Below, piece after piece: positions 46,037 to 57,930 of a DNA stretch of 64,000 nucleotides. Within the stretch, counting starts at the first letter, position 1. Every line of letters begins with the position of its first letter. Below the pieces are notes generated by a model, which did no database searches, was not told where the DNA came from, and saw only the letters and a program-made list of their open reading frames with translations. The DNA comes from Ophioderma brevispina (Eukaryota; Echinodermata; Ophiuroidea; Amphilepidida; Ophiodermatidae), in assembly GCA_023653785.1 (NCBI GenBank), contig JAMKCH010036036.1:1-64000 (forward strand). The letters are read 5' to 3'. Made by a program: the position numbers and the translations under genes.

Positions 46037-46635
46037 AATAAGCATATTCCTAGTTCTGACATCGCATGCGCAGTCAGGAAATTTGTCAAAGTTCAAATGG
46101 AAATTGTATACTTCCGGTTCAGGATGAGTATCGGAAAGTACATTGAGCCAGGTCAGAGCAGATGACTCGAATTTAAGCAAAGGTGAAAGCATATGATGCA
46201 ACTGTAAATAGACTGTATTCAATATGACGTCAGCCACCAGACATGTTGGTGGACAAGATGCATACATTACAGGACTACAATACATTAAGCTGTCGATCGA
46301 TCCATGTTTAGCGATTGCACAGGGATCATTGACAGGTGAATGTATTGTAGTACTGGAATGCGTCTATCTTGTCCACCAACATGGCTGGCTATTGAATACG
46401 GTCTATAGTACCAGCAATTCTATAATTCCCAGTGCAATCTTGCAAGTGCTCCTTTTCCATCACATTGACACAGCAGCTATACATTTGTAGACATATGCCA
46501 CACATGAAGGGGACGCCATTCAAGTTATGCATGGATCACCGCGCACCGGAAGTATAGCACTCCCAGTTTCATACTTGACCTTTGACAAGTTTCCCGACTG
46601 CGCATGTGATGTTTGTACTTCGAAAGGGCTTATTC
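46037..46635. mobile_element. Foldback MITE, ~600 bp
   Basis: Outer arms: ACATCGCATGCGCAGTCAGG (46,059 on) faces CCCGACTGCGCATGTGATGT (46,593-46,612), and TATACTTCCGG faces CCGGAAGTATA. Inner arms: GTTGGTGGACAAGATGCATA (46,244 on) faces CGTCTATCTTGTCCACCAAC. The loop is about 46,294-46,327. It lies between two P4 elements. Confidence 0.8.
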
Positions 46636-46899
46636 GTATTTAGAATTAAATTTGGTAACCTCGTACCTCATTTTTATATGAAATATATTTTTACTTTTTG
46701 GTTCAGAGTTTGCTTTTTTGTGTTTTTGTCTCGCCTACAGGTAGGTGTAACCACAACATCTCTATAAAGCATAACCTGATATTAGCTATAACACTTAAAC
46801 ACATTAGATTAGCTACCGAGTATAAATCGGAATTTATTTCTGGTAATTGTGCGTTAAGCTTATCGAATGCGATATTGCGCCAAGAAGAGAGAAACTTAA

Positions 46900-47258
46900 A
46901 GAGACATGAGGAGATTTCCAGAAAGAAGCGCCCCCAATTTTTCTCGAACCCGGGTTTTTACATATTTGGAATGCTTACCAATGTATTAGATCACACCTGA
47001 AGTGAATAAGCTGAATACGCCGTCTTTATGTAATAAGATGATGATTTAGTAGTTTATGTCGTGCACGACAGAAAGTCAAAGCATGGTTTTCTATGGGGAA
47101 CGATTACGAAAGCAGGCAAGTTCAAAACAAGGTTTGCGGTTTTCTTTTGCACCTGTTTGTCCAATAAACCTTCGAAACGTTCTCGGTAGGTGGTCTACAA
47201 CCGATCCAGTGAAATTTGAGAGAAATTCGTATCCTAAAAAAATCCTCCTCCTGTCACT
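46900..47258. mobile_element. TTAA MITE family P4, best copy
   Basis: TTAA at 46,896-46,899 and 47,259-47,262. Ends AGAGACATGAGGAGATTT and, inverted, AGTGACAGGAGGAGGATTT. It is 359 bp and non-coding. Other copies: 45,681-45,975 and 15,008-15,135, with a right-end scrap at 59,111-59,137. Confidence 0.8.
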
Positions 47259-47262
47259 TTAA

Positions 47263-50200
47263 CCTTATAACTTTTAAAGTTCCAAATTATGTCAAATTCT
47301 TCATCATTTCGCCTTCAATTCAAGAGAAGATTGGGTGATTATAGTTTCGCAGACTTCATCAACGTGCCAATTATCCGTAGACTGCACTCTTACCTTCCTC
47401 GTCATAACACTTCTAAACACATGTATTATAAAAGAGGATTATCCTTCACATTATTATTAAATCCATAAATCATGATTTGCTCTCAATTCTTCGTGTAACG
47501 GTAATTCTGATATAATATTAGATTTACTACCGCGCACGAAATTGGATAATTATACAGTCCATTAACCATTCCTCTTCAAAGTGCACCGCGTTTTTCAATC
47601 ACTTTGATGCCATTATTCTAGATGTAAACCTCTAGCTCTAAAAACCTGTTTAAGGACACGAATTACCGCGGCTTAAGAGCATGTAAGAATAGCATGTTTC
47701 AATTTCCATCCTAATTTATTAATACCTTAATTTGTTGCCAATATGATTGAAATAGTTGTGTATTTATGATTGTATTTATGGATTCATGTATTCCTAATGA
47801 AACTTTCAGAGAAAAGAGTCTTTACTCATTATGCCTCATTTTCGTGATATTTGATACTATGCCGAAAAAGCGAATTTATCCCGTGTCATGTCAATATAAA
47901 ATTTCTAATACTGACCTCACTCGCAGTGGCATAACGGCAGTGGTCAATTGCTCTCCCAGGCTGCAAAAATCAGGAACGAAGGAAAACTGTTCATTTTCTC
48001 CGGATTTTTGACGAATTGTGATCAATTATTGCCTCAAACTGAGCCCAGATTAATTGGATCATATTTAAATTGACATGGAATTGGGAATACTTTCCCTCTG
48101 GCTCAATCGCCTCGATATGTCCCTGCTCAATACGTGGATTTGGGGTTTTCCGACCGGATGTTCCATTTTTACCGAAATTTTTACCAACAACGCGCACTCT
48201 ATATAAATAAATAGCGCATATATATTCTTCTGTGGTGTTTTTGTGTGTCATACGGTCATTTTTTTTCGGTCATAACTGTGCAAAAAACCGTTTTGCTGAA
48301 TAATTTTTACGCAGTACGAGTACTTTTTATTGCCTTGTAATTTTCGCGCCACAAAATGTTCGCGTAATTTAAAGGATGCGCAAAACCAAAACCGCGAGCG
48401 TGCCAATGGATGTGGCATATCTACTCGTACATCGTTGTTGCATTATGGGAGAGGAATTTCGGTAAAACTGCTATCCGTAGGAAAACCCAAAATCCACGAT
48501 CGGAGATATCCATTAGCTATTAAAACAGATTAAGTTATCGAACAAATCCCCAATTACTAATTGCGGTATAACCGAGATTAACCCGTTTATTACACACTTA
48601 AAAAGTGATGTCTCTCTCCTCTGCTCTCACTCTCTCTCCTCCCTCTCTCTCCTCCTCACTCTTTCCCCTTCTCTCTCCTCCTTCTCATCTAAATGCCGAT
48701 ATGTTCCTGACGTTACCCTGGTGTACATGCAACTCAAAACAATTTCTGTTATCATAAATGGAATTGATAGTGATGCCAAGAAAATTGCTATAAGGAAAAA
48801 AACAATATATCCATTTGATACAAATTATTTTCCACATTCTGCGTGTCTGACTCAGACAACAGATGAACACTTTTAACTGGGAACTTCAAAATTGAATTTG
48901 AACAAAATCATTATTTACGTGATTAAACCGCCTCGAAGACGAAGCCGTTTTATTTTTCTTTGCGGGGAACCCACTGTAACGTGATGTTGTGATTTTGCTT
49001 TACGACACAGAGTACTATGACTTGACAATCCTTTAGAATAAGAGGTAGTTATTACCCACTCGGTTCTAGCCCTGTGTCTTGAACTCGCCACCCAAAAAAG
49101 GTGGTGCTGTTACGTTTTGTCAAATGCCACTTTAATGAATTGATGATATCTCTGCAAAACATGAAGGTATTGCTATGCTTTTGATCTCATTTTAAAGCTA
49201 AATCAATGCAGCTCGCTCAGCCCTGTAATGGGGAATACTCTAGCAATTTTTAATGATTCACTGTGACTAAAAGAATTCATAATGGGCAGGGTGGTGGAGG
49301 CGGGGAAGCGGATGCGGGTGAAGCGGTACACACAAACTCTAACTGGAAGTTAATTTTTCATTTCAGTGTGTAGTTATCCTGCATTTCACCTCTTCTGCAT
49401 GGACTCAATTGGATTTATTTATGTTCTATATTCAGCATCTAAATGCTGTAATATTATAGGGCCACATGAATAATTAAAGTACTTGACCAATATTTTTAAT
49501 TACGGTTCTTAAAAAGTAACAAGTTCACGCATAATGTGCATGATCATAAATGCCAACAATACTACGTCAGTGTCTTGCCCAGAGGGTGTTTTGAATCAAT
49601 CCCATGAATGCATTGGGGCTAATGTGCCTATACTGTACTAAACACATGTCAGTACTTAGGGAAAAAGGTGTTCCAAAAGTTTAAGAACCACAAGATATGT
49701 CACAATCATCAGCAAAATTCTTAAGTAACTAAAGCTTTGTGGTCTAAAATGAGCATTAAAGTCCATTGTTTTTATGTGTTAAGAATAGGATTTTTTATGT
49801 GATCAACATGACCCTGTTTGAGGTGAAATTCACCAAAAACTGGTGCATTGTGGGATTGACTACAAACCACCCTCTGGGTCTTGCCTATTTTCACTAGTAA
49901 ACAAGGTAGTTATTCCCAAGGACTGTACTGCAATGCTGTGGAATTAACTTGGTTCAGAGAGGAGCCCACTTTACCTCTGACCAATATGACTACCTAAGAC
50001 ACGTGTTCAAGTTGCCATGTAATACATTGTATGAAACATCCACTTCAGGACAAGTCATGGTCCAGGTATACACTTACATGTGTTGTTTTCAGTTGTTTTT
50101 TTTTTCAAAAGAATATTGAAATAGTACCATTTCAGTAAATCTATATTCTGAAACAGCTGTTGAAAATGTAAGCAATTTCATTTGCTGATTCCCAGGTTCA
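47263..50200. other. About 2.9 kb without a supported gene
   Basis: Short frames only. TATATAAATAAATAG at 48,198-48,212 is TATA-like and is followed by moderately GC-richer sequence to 48,540, but no initiator or gene can be tied to it. 48,606-48,690 is a separate CT tract. Confidence 0.45.
48606..48690. repeat. CT-rich (pyrimidine) low-complexity tract
   Basis: Repeated TCTCTCTCC and CTCCTC words over about 80 bp. Confidence 0.9.
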
Positions 50201-50224
50201 ATTCGACAATTGAAATCCAGGTAG

Positions 50225-50400
50225 TACGCGCTGCGTATTGACGTTATTTTTAGGTTTGAAAACTCGCGTCATACGTGCGTTTTGCTTATTTCGCGGCACC
50301 CTGGCCAACGCTGCTTCCTCGTTGCGTAGGATTGTTGTGTTCAACGGGTTGTTCGCTTGTTGTTACTGGGTGGTGCCAGTCCTTCTGTTTGTATTAAGCC
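50225..50400 (+). other. CpG-rich exon-like island ending at a strong splice donor
   Basis: Within AT-rich DNA this ~175-bp stretch has about 17 CpG dinucleotides and ends at GCC followed by GTAAGTATCG (50,401), a near-ideal 5' splice site. It is preceded by an AG (TTATTTTTAG at about 50,254). A frame from 50,238 runs through it (MTLFLGLKTRVIRAF ...) with a hydrophobic stretch LFACCYWVVPVLLFVL. It could be a first exon or 5' UTR of a host gene running rightwards. No downstream exon could be identified, so this is an inference. Confidence 0.3.
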
Positions 50401-50497
50401 GTAAGTATCGCGAAATTGGGTTAAGTGATCTTAAAATAATGTTACAGCTTTTTAAGAATAAGGTATGTTTGGGGAACCGGTACTCTCTTTAATGACA

Positions 50498-50594
50498 AAT
50501 TGAAACGGCAACACCATTATTTCTGTGTGGGAGAACTCGGCCTCCGGCCTCGTTCGTCCACGCAAAAATAGTGGTATCGCCTTGGTTTTCAATT
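50498..50594. repeat. Short hairpin (mini-foldback), ~35-bp arms
   Basis: AATTGAAACGGCAACACCAT (50,498 on) faces its inverse ending at 50,594, with GGAGAACTCGGCC and GGCCTCGTTCG at the tip. It lies just after the CpG-rich island. Confidence 0.8.
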
Positions 50595-50599
50595 CTTCG

Positions 50600-51855
50600 T
50601 AAAGATGGTACTGGTTCCCAAAATCATGCCTTTATTCTCTAATTCAATACTGTGATGCATAATAAGGGAGAAAATGGAAATTCACACTGCACTCTCACAG
50701 GTGTTATTATAGTTTTCGGTCAATTTTCAATACACAAAGTTTTGTTTATTAAATGTTTGCTGTGTTTGTATCGTTTTGTGAAAAGGCATAACCCCACAAT
50801 TATACTTCTAGAGGAATTTGAGTGAGGATTCAAATCTGAAGAGAAATAAGTGTAGGGGCAGTGGGGGTGAGATATGGCTCTTACAAGAAACATATTTTTG
50901 TGTTCCTTGAAAGTAAAATGTTCACCATAAAGTGCTTCTACTTCAGTACCCTACCCAATTTTTAGTGCATATTTGAATCCTCATGAAATTTCTCTTTTAG
51001 AAAATGTGAGAATTTTGTATGGTAGCGTGAATACTTCTGATGTTATGCTAACTTGAAGAGCGATAGATGCTATTTTCTTAGAATCACGCAATGTAACGCT
51101 ATGGGGTGGCGAGTCAAGGACACCATGGCCCTTCTAGCTTTTAACAAGCTTTGTTTGTTCCGGTTATTATTAACACGAGTTGAGTGTTTACGTCTATCTT
51201 TACAAGGCCAACGTCGCGTAGGCTTTTTATCATATTGCCTCAAACCGATAGAGAAATGATGATTGCAACTGCATGCTCCAACGCCACAAGGTTAACACCA
51301 CTAACTCACTTATAAACAGTAGTTAGGGGAAAATGCAACTTGGCATGTTTCTTTCAAATTTAACACTATCACCAGGAGGACCAAACAAACAACATCACCC
51401 CAAAGTACAAGCTGTGAATGAAATCACCAAATAACCCAAATTTTGAACATCTGATGACCAGAGAAATTTTTAGTTACGAATCACAAACTGCCCGAGGTCC
51501 AGACCGGCAACCAGATTCTCTATAGTCGCCAAAGCTAGTAATTTGCAATTCGATGTAAAATTGATGACGCGGAGTAAATTTCTCAAAAATCACTGTCCAA
51601 ATGCCCGCTTAGCTTTGAGAAAAACATAAACAGTCATCATGTCAATCATGAATGAATTATCACTTTTTTTCCTTAATAAACTAGTGCATTTTCAGGACAT
51701 TTTTAAAGCACTTTTTCCAACAGCGCCATGCAAGAACGGAGTCAACCCACGATTTGATCCTTACGGAAGCCAGGTTCGTGGTGTTGTATACCCACAGGTT
51801 CAGGAAGTTATGAAAGGGAAAATAACACTAGGCATAAAGCTAATTATCTTCTGAT
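50600..51855. other. No recognisable feature
   Basis: Ordinary AT-rich sequence. Frames of up to 71 codons have no visible domains. Confidence 0.5.
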
Positions 51856-51860
51856 GTATA

Positions 51861-52986
51861 TGGGTGAGTCAAAAAAAATTACAACCAATGACAGATTTTT
51901 TAAGAAACAAATGCGTTTTAATTCCTGTATTAAATACCCTGCTTAATCAGCTTCACAAGAATTTTAAATTTTTGAAATCGATTCAGTCCGAGGCTACAGA
52001 ATTTTTGTGAAGGTATCCATTGTCATTCCCGAACAAATTGCACACCGACTGGCACTGTGATAGTGACAAAAAAGTACTTAGATTGCTAGATTGGGATGAG
52101 TTTTGAATTCTTTTTGTCACGATAAATTCATATGACACCCAGTTCAAAATTGTATTGGAAGAATTGTATTGTTGGAAGAACGCTACAACCTCCTCTTACT
52201 ATGCAGCGTGAGGGCTTCAAATAGATTAATTAACACGTTGATTTCCTTGGCGCGGTTTTCAAATACTAAGCAGGAAATGTGTTGAATGCTAATGTGAGTT
52301 ACATAAGATTCAATGTACACGAATCTTTATATGGAACATTTTTTGCTTTACTTTTGCTCTGTTTTGTTAGAGTAGGCCCTATTAACATATGATACATTTT
52401 ACAAATGGAAATCAGCAAGTTGAAAGAAATATGCTACAAATTGTTGCTTCAAGTGCAAACATTAATTTAATATTAATTTAAATATTATTTTGTATCTGGT
52501 GTCATTTTGCGGCCCAGCGATGTAACCAGACATTTTTATTTGGGAGGGGAGCGGCAGGCGGCGGAAACAATATAATTTGGGGCATCACTAAAACACATTT
52601 TGCAAAGGTGAACACGATTAAACTTTAATACTCTAGTATTTCCCGATCCTATTGGGGCCGGGATAGGGCAGTAATTTGGAGTTGGCGACACCCCCCCCCA
52701 TTACACCTCCCACCCCCCCACCCACTGCTTACGTCATGATCTTATCTGAATTCAAATGTGTAACTAAGGAGGATATGATGCACACCCCAACCGGTCTTTC
52801 ACATCGGGTACTTTAACTTCCGCAACTCTAACCTTTGACCGCGTGAATCTATTTAAAATCCGTGCTGTTTCTATGAGAGCTAACAAAGAGTGGATGTATC
52901 GTGTACGACAGGAAGAAATTTTGAATAGCACAGAGTGTTTTCTATGAGAAATCGCTCAATTTGGCTGTACGTCTTTACTCACCCTG
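51861..52986. mobile_element. TA-flanked element with GGGTGAGTCAAAA ends, copy 1
   Basis: The left end TGGGTGAGTCAAAAAAAATT (after TA) and right end TTTACTCACCCTG (before TA) are inverted repeats. It is 1,126 bp. The TA flanks and length suit Tc1/mariner-type non-autonomous elements, but no transposase motif was found. A C-rich stretch lies inside at 52,690-52,725. Confidence 0.6.
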
Positions 52987-52989
52987 TAT

Positions 52990-54685
52990 AATTGCATTGG
53001 CATGTTTTATAGGAATCAACACAGAAAGATTTGTCAGAAGCAAGCAAACTCGGAAAAAGCTTGTGTATATTAAAACAAATGCGCTTTTTAAACATTTTTA
53101 CCAACATTCTATATCCGTAGAGATCGTCAAATGTTTATCTGTCGATGTCGACATTTTAAGTCAGTTAAAACTTTTAACTCGGGACTATTTGTATTCTTTA
53201 TTGACCTTCCACCGCTCCCCCCTCCTCAACTTGTTTTTGTAACTTTTATTTCGTTCTTTATCTTCAGTATCCATTTTTTTAATGTTATATTGTTGATACA
53301 TAACAAATAAGCATTTCTAATATTGTTTAATATCAAATATCAGCAAAGGTTATTGCTAAAAGGATCCTTTAGATATCATGTCTACTCCCGCCAAGGTCGT
53401 TGTATATTGTTGTTTTGTGAAGGCGGTAGCTTTTAAATAAATGACATTTGGACGAGCGAGGTTTGTACTTTTATTGGTAGAATAGTATATTGAATGCTTA
53501 ATGTATCTGTCACGATCAGTTTAATAATAATCTCAATTTCCAATGCACTTTTCAGTAGCATTCCCCGTTGTTCAGTATGATATATGATATATGATCCCCA
53601 GAATAGACAAGATAAAATCATGTTAACTGAAATCGTTGAACTATGCCTTGATGGATGAGCATATTTGTAGGTCATAGTGTACTTTATTGGGAATATCAAA
53701 AATGAGCTGTGCTTGTTTTTTTCTGGAAATGCAACGTTTTCAAATTGTCCAAAGAAAAAGAATAATAATAAAATTTACATTTAAATATGTGTTTTATTTA
53801 GCTTAATTTAACTCTGGATTGGTTAAGAAAAGTAAATTGTTTTGTTATTTGTTTGTTATCAATTTTCAATGAATATTTTATAACAATGACGAACCATTGT
53901 TGTATTGTGAAATTGCTGATACGTTTTGATCAAATACCGAAATGCAGCTTATTTGAGAGTTCGCTGTCCGGGAGATATCGCTCAACGCTCCTCCATTGCG
54001 ATACACACGCAATAGAACTGTGAAAGAATCCTAAAATCACAAAGAAGTCGAAGCACGTGCTAATTACGACGTCCCACCATGCATAATGAATGTCATACAT
54101 GGTCTATTCCAACCAATTTCCGGGGAAACCCGGAAAGAGCAATGCGCTGTGACACGACGTTCCGATAGCCCATGTGAAAGTGAATGGGAAATATCGTATA
54201 ATATTCGAATATCGTAACTAGCAAACGGTATAATGGAACGATGTCATGGATGGGAAATGTTTTTGAAGAAGTGTGGTCTTGCCTTGTGCATATTAGCACC
54301 ATCAAGAGCGCAAGAACTAAACCACTGACATTTTCTAATAATTTCTTAATGTGCTAATATGGACTTTGATCTATTGCAACACAAATTGTAATAAGTGACT
54401 AGGAAATTCTGAGCAAATGAGAATGAAATATAATTTGAGATTTTTGGCCAAAGGCCAAGTGTTTGACCTTTCTGTACGTGCTTTGATATAGCGCTATACA
54501 AGTGACCCCACCAAGGTTAATTATATGAAGCAGTTCGATTATGATGTGCAGTTCTGTAGGTGAGAGAAGTACTCGGATAATATGTCGCATTCAACATGTA
54601 TTTTGAACAAATCACCTATTAAGTTGAAGAGGTATGGAAAATTATATAACTGAGAAGAAATTGTGTTATCATTGACATGTGGCAA
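52990..54685. other. No recognisable gene
   Basis: AT-rich DNA. ATATCAGCAAAGGTTATTGC at 53,336-53,355 recurs at 59,067-59,086, which suggests a shared small repeat. Frames up to 93 codons show no domains. Confidence 0.45.
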
Positions 54686-54689
54686 TCTA

Positions 54690-55530
54690 CAGGGCTTCTA
54701 AAATATAAAACTTGTAACATAAAAATTGAACAGTTATTGCCTCCATTTTGCCTCTTTGATTTTTTCTACGTCTTTTACTCCAGCTTTTTGTCTTATTACA
54801 CTACATCTTTTCTTGTCCCTAATGGATATGTTGAGCATTCGTCTTTCCATTGCTCTTTGCGCTGTTTGTCATTTTTGTGCTGCTTGTTTGTTTTTTGGTT
54901 GTTGTTGATGTTTTAGCCCCATATGTTATTGTTGGTAGCACGCACTGGTCGTATACTTTCCTTCTCCATGTCATTGGTATATTCTTATTACACAGAAGAA
55001 TTTCCTAGTGCTTGCCAAAACAACTCCATCCAACTTTTAACCTTCACATCACTTCTTCCTGTGTGCTATCCTCCATTTTCAGTGTTTGGACCAAGTACTT
55101 GTACACATTGATACTCTATTTCATGGTCTTCTATCTTGATGGTATCATCTGTTGCATAGTTAGTCACATACTTTGTTGTCCCCTTGTGCATCTTCAATCC
55201 GATCATTTAACTTTCTCTATTTAGGTCATTTGAGTTCCATGTCTGCTACAGAATTAAAATACAATTGGTCTTCTATCTTGATGGTATCATCTGTTGCATA
55301 GTTAGTCACATACTTTGTTGTCCCCTTGTGCATCTTCAATCCGATCATTTAACTTTCTCTATTTAGGTCATTTGAGTTCCATGTCTGCTACAGAATTGGC
55401 GAATAGAACAACATCATCTGAAAATCGAAGGTCTGTGAGTTTGTCACCATCAGACTTTCAAACAGCCGTGAGTATTTCACAACCTGCTGTTCAGTTGCAA
55501 TGTTATAATGGGTTTTCAATTGCGTGGATT
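54690..55530 (-). mobile_element. RTE-like LINE reverse-transcriptase C-terminal fragment
   Basis: Minus-strand reading in several frames: LTDLRFSDDVVLFANSVADM (55,375-55,440, the YADD region as FSDD), DDTIKIEDHEIEY (about 55,115-55,155), NKNIPMTWRRKVYDQCVLPT (about 54,930-54,990) with ITYGAKT after it, AMERRMLNISIRDKKR (about 54,800-54,850), and KEAKW near 54,735. The order is that of RTE-type RTs and parallels the plus-strand fragment at 41,735-42,215. It contains the exact 132-bp duplication described separately. Frameshifts and stops make it inactive. Confidence 0.85.
55124..55397. repeat. Exact 132-bp direct duplication with 10-bp spacer
   Basis: 55,124-55,255 and 55,266-55,397 are identical base for base by eye (both start TGGTCTTCTATCTTGATGG and end GTCTGCTACAGAATT). 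The spacer AAAATACAAT separates them. Confidence 0.95.
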
Positions 55531-55614
55531 GTAGTGGGAAGTATTCATTAAAATGTCATTATCCTTTAATATAGACTAGGTAATCTTTACAACAGTTATG
55601 GAGGATATATTCAG

Positions 55615-55800
55615 AAAGCTCATTTATTATGACAAAACCAAAATAAAACAAAAAATATCAATAGCGACACAGTTTTGACAACTGATTTGGATTAGTTATT
55701 CCACTAGCTACATTCTTCATGTTCAATCTACGAACAGTTAATTGTGGGAAAATGTGATTTTTATTAAAATCTAGTTTAACTCAGACCGCTATGGGTAATA
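55615..55800. repeat. Repeat family R3, partial copy
   Basis: CTCATTTATTATGACAAAAC, GCGACACAGTTTTGACAACT and AAAATCTAGTTT match 45,190-45,350 in the same orientation. The right half of the foldback is not evident. Confidence 0.65.
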
Positions 55801-56156
55801 ACATATAGAGGGCGGTATGATCATTGTAGAACACATGATAAGATTCCCGCTATGGTTTTTCCTGATTTACAGGGGGATAGGCTCTTGCCTGTTTCACTTC
55901 TTACTATCAGTCTTAAAAGGGTCACCACTACTGCAATTTGTTCTAAAAATAATAAAAAAATTTGCATGGGGTCAGAGGAGCGGTGTATTAAAGTCAGTGA
56001 CTAACGGAAAAGATTTTAAATGCCTTTAGGTGCTACCATTAAAATACAATCGAGGCATTTTGCTCAAACGTTATTGTAATTACGACGTTTAAAACCAAAG
56101 CAGGTTAGTTAAACAGGTTTTGGAGGGAGCTGCTCATTTTGGTGAGCTGCTGATTA

Positions 56157-57047
56157 GAGCAGAAGTCACAAAGACGGAAACCAGATGTGCGATGCGGAGG
56201 GTTTAGCAGCCGATTTGCCCCGATACATCAAATTGCCTTGCAATCTGAAAAAAGTTACTTTATACAGCACTGTGCAGTAACAGCTATTTTTTACATCCAT
56301 AACCCGCTGGTAAAAAAGCCTTTTGCTCCAAGATGGCGTTATCATGACAAAATGAAGGTATGCATTCATAATACTGGGGGTCGCTAACCTTATATTGGCC
56401 CCAAGCAAGGCTATTGACAAAACGGGTTAGACAGCCGAGACCGATTCATCAAGGGTGAAAATCAACCACACATTACTGTAGTAGATTGATTGCCTTGGTT
56501 ATCTCTATATATGAAGGTGTCTATAAAAAATGGAACTACAACGTTCACATTGATTGCTGCTAAGTGAGTCTGTGTTTTGGCCTCCCGCAGGCTGGGGAAA
56601 TAGGGAGCACTTGGATTGCGGTAGAAATGGACGTAAATTGTGCCCAAAGAGTCATTAAACTATTTGAGACTGACCTCTAACACTTATGTGCTGATGGGAG
56701 CCTAGGCTTGTTCGTTTCTAAATACCTTTAAAATGATTATTAATAAAATGCATTGTCCGTTCGACGTTAACCCAACGTACACGGGTTTACGCTTTTACTC
56801 CTCGGTTACCACTTCCTCGTCAAAATTGTTAAACACACACGGAAGTAAGAGGTAGGCTCGAGACATCCTTCTTTTCACACACAGCAATCAGTATCAAGGT
56901 TATCGTTTATCGGACGGCTGTTGTAGGGAAGTATAATAAGCAATTTTCAAAAGCCCATTGATAGAGGCGCTAATAAAGACGGCGTCTGAGACGGAGTCAT
57001 GAGCAGGATAAAACTCGCTCACTTCGCAAGCGAAAACGCTGTTTTAA
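56157..57047. repeat. Second segmental duplication, copy 1 (left part)
   Basis: Aligned with 59,757-60,660: AGTCACAAAG, GTTTAGCAGCCGATTTGCC, GGTCGCTAACCTTATATTGG, TTATCTCTATATATGAAGGT and AGACAGCCGAGACCGATT occur in the same order. Short frames around 56,187-56,387 and 59,782-60,000 end at the same place (HNTGGR / HNTEGR then stop), but the rest does not stay in frame. Confidence 0.85.
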
Positions 57048-57786
57048 CACTTAAGTGGCCTAGGGGGGGGGGGTCCATAGTACCCAAGATTGTTTTTCGA
57101 GATTTCTCATAGTGAAAAAATATTTTCGAATTTTTGTAATTGTGTAACGTATCGATGCGCTTTTCCCATAAAAAAATACTAAATTTCTGCCCGTTAATGA
57201 GATAAATTAGCTTGGGTCCCTAGGAACCCCCCCCTTAGGCACCAACGGGAGTGTGATTTAAAAATAAAAATTAGCAAACATGTTGCCAGGAAATTATAAT
57301 AATCAGAAAAAAAAAAAAAAAATTTACAAATTAACCCTTTATGGGATGAAAAAGAAGCGATTCCATCATAGAGCGACCTGCGCGCCATGCTGACCCAACC
57401 TATGGCAAATACGACAGCCCACAAAAAAATACAAGAATGTACAAATGTAATTTTTGTGTTTAATATATGAAAATTGGTCCTTTTAGAGCAGATATAAACA
57501 TAAAATGATTTCATGTGTATGCTGTGCAAGCAGGGTCGCAGAAACATCATGCTACTTTTGAGCGATTTTGACGCATTTCGAAAACAATGATCTGCCCCTA
57601 ATTTCCAGACGATAAACCGGAACTCATTAATATTGCACCTGTGGCTTGCCTTATGCCCCTCAAAGGGGTATGGAGTTTCATTTGAAAATCCCTCAGAAAA
57701 GTGGTTTCCTTAGGGGGGGGGGTTCCCATGGAACCCCCCCCCCCTTAGGCACAACGTGAGTGAAAACACCTTACGGCACTTAAGTG
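57048..57786. mobile_element. 739-bp TTAA-type MITE, family G copy 3
   Basis: TTAA (57,044-57,047) precedes CACTTAAGTGGCCTAGGGG, and the right end is CGGCACTTAAGTG followed by TAAG. A ~200-bp G/C-run hairpin module is at the left (57,048-57,254) and a compact palindrome (GGGGGTTCCCATGGAACCCC, about 57,710-57,745) at the right. It is absent from the duplicate, which has the empty site CTGTTTAAGATGAA near 60,650. A 118-codon minus frame inside has no recognised domain. Confidence 0.8.
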
Positions 57787-57930
57787 TAAGATGAATAGTT
57801 TAATTTAGGTAATGCTTTTGACAGACTAAAGGCTCAAGAGCGCACGGCAGAGATTTTTAATAACACTTGCTTTTTTTTACCAAACTAACCACGGCGGTTT
57901 AAAACGAATATCACTTTTAAAATTTATTAC
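57787..57930. repeat. Second segmental duplication, copy 1 (middle part)
   Basis: AATGCTTTTGACAGACT and CTAACCACGGCGGTTTAAAA match 60,660-60,790. Confidence 0.85.

Noticed and set aside
48198..48212. TATA box of a host promoter
   Set aside because: TATATAAATA is expected often in AT-rich DNA, and no transcript start, exon or conserved frame can be linked to it.
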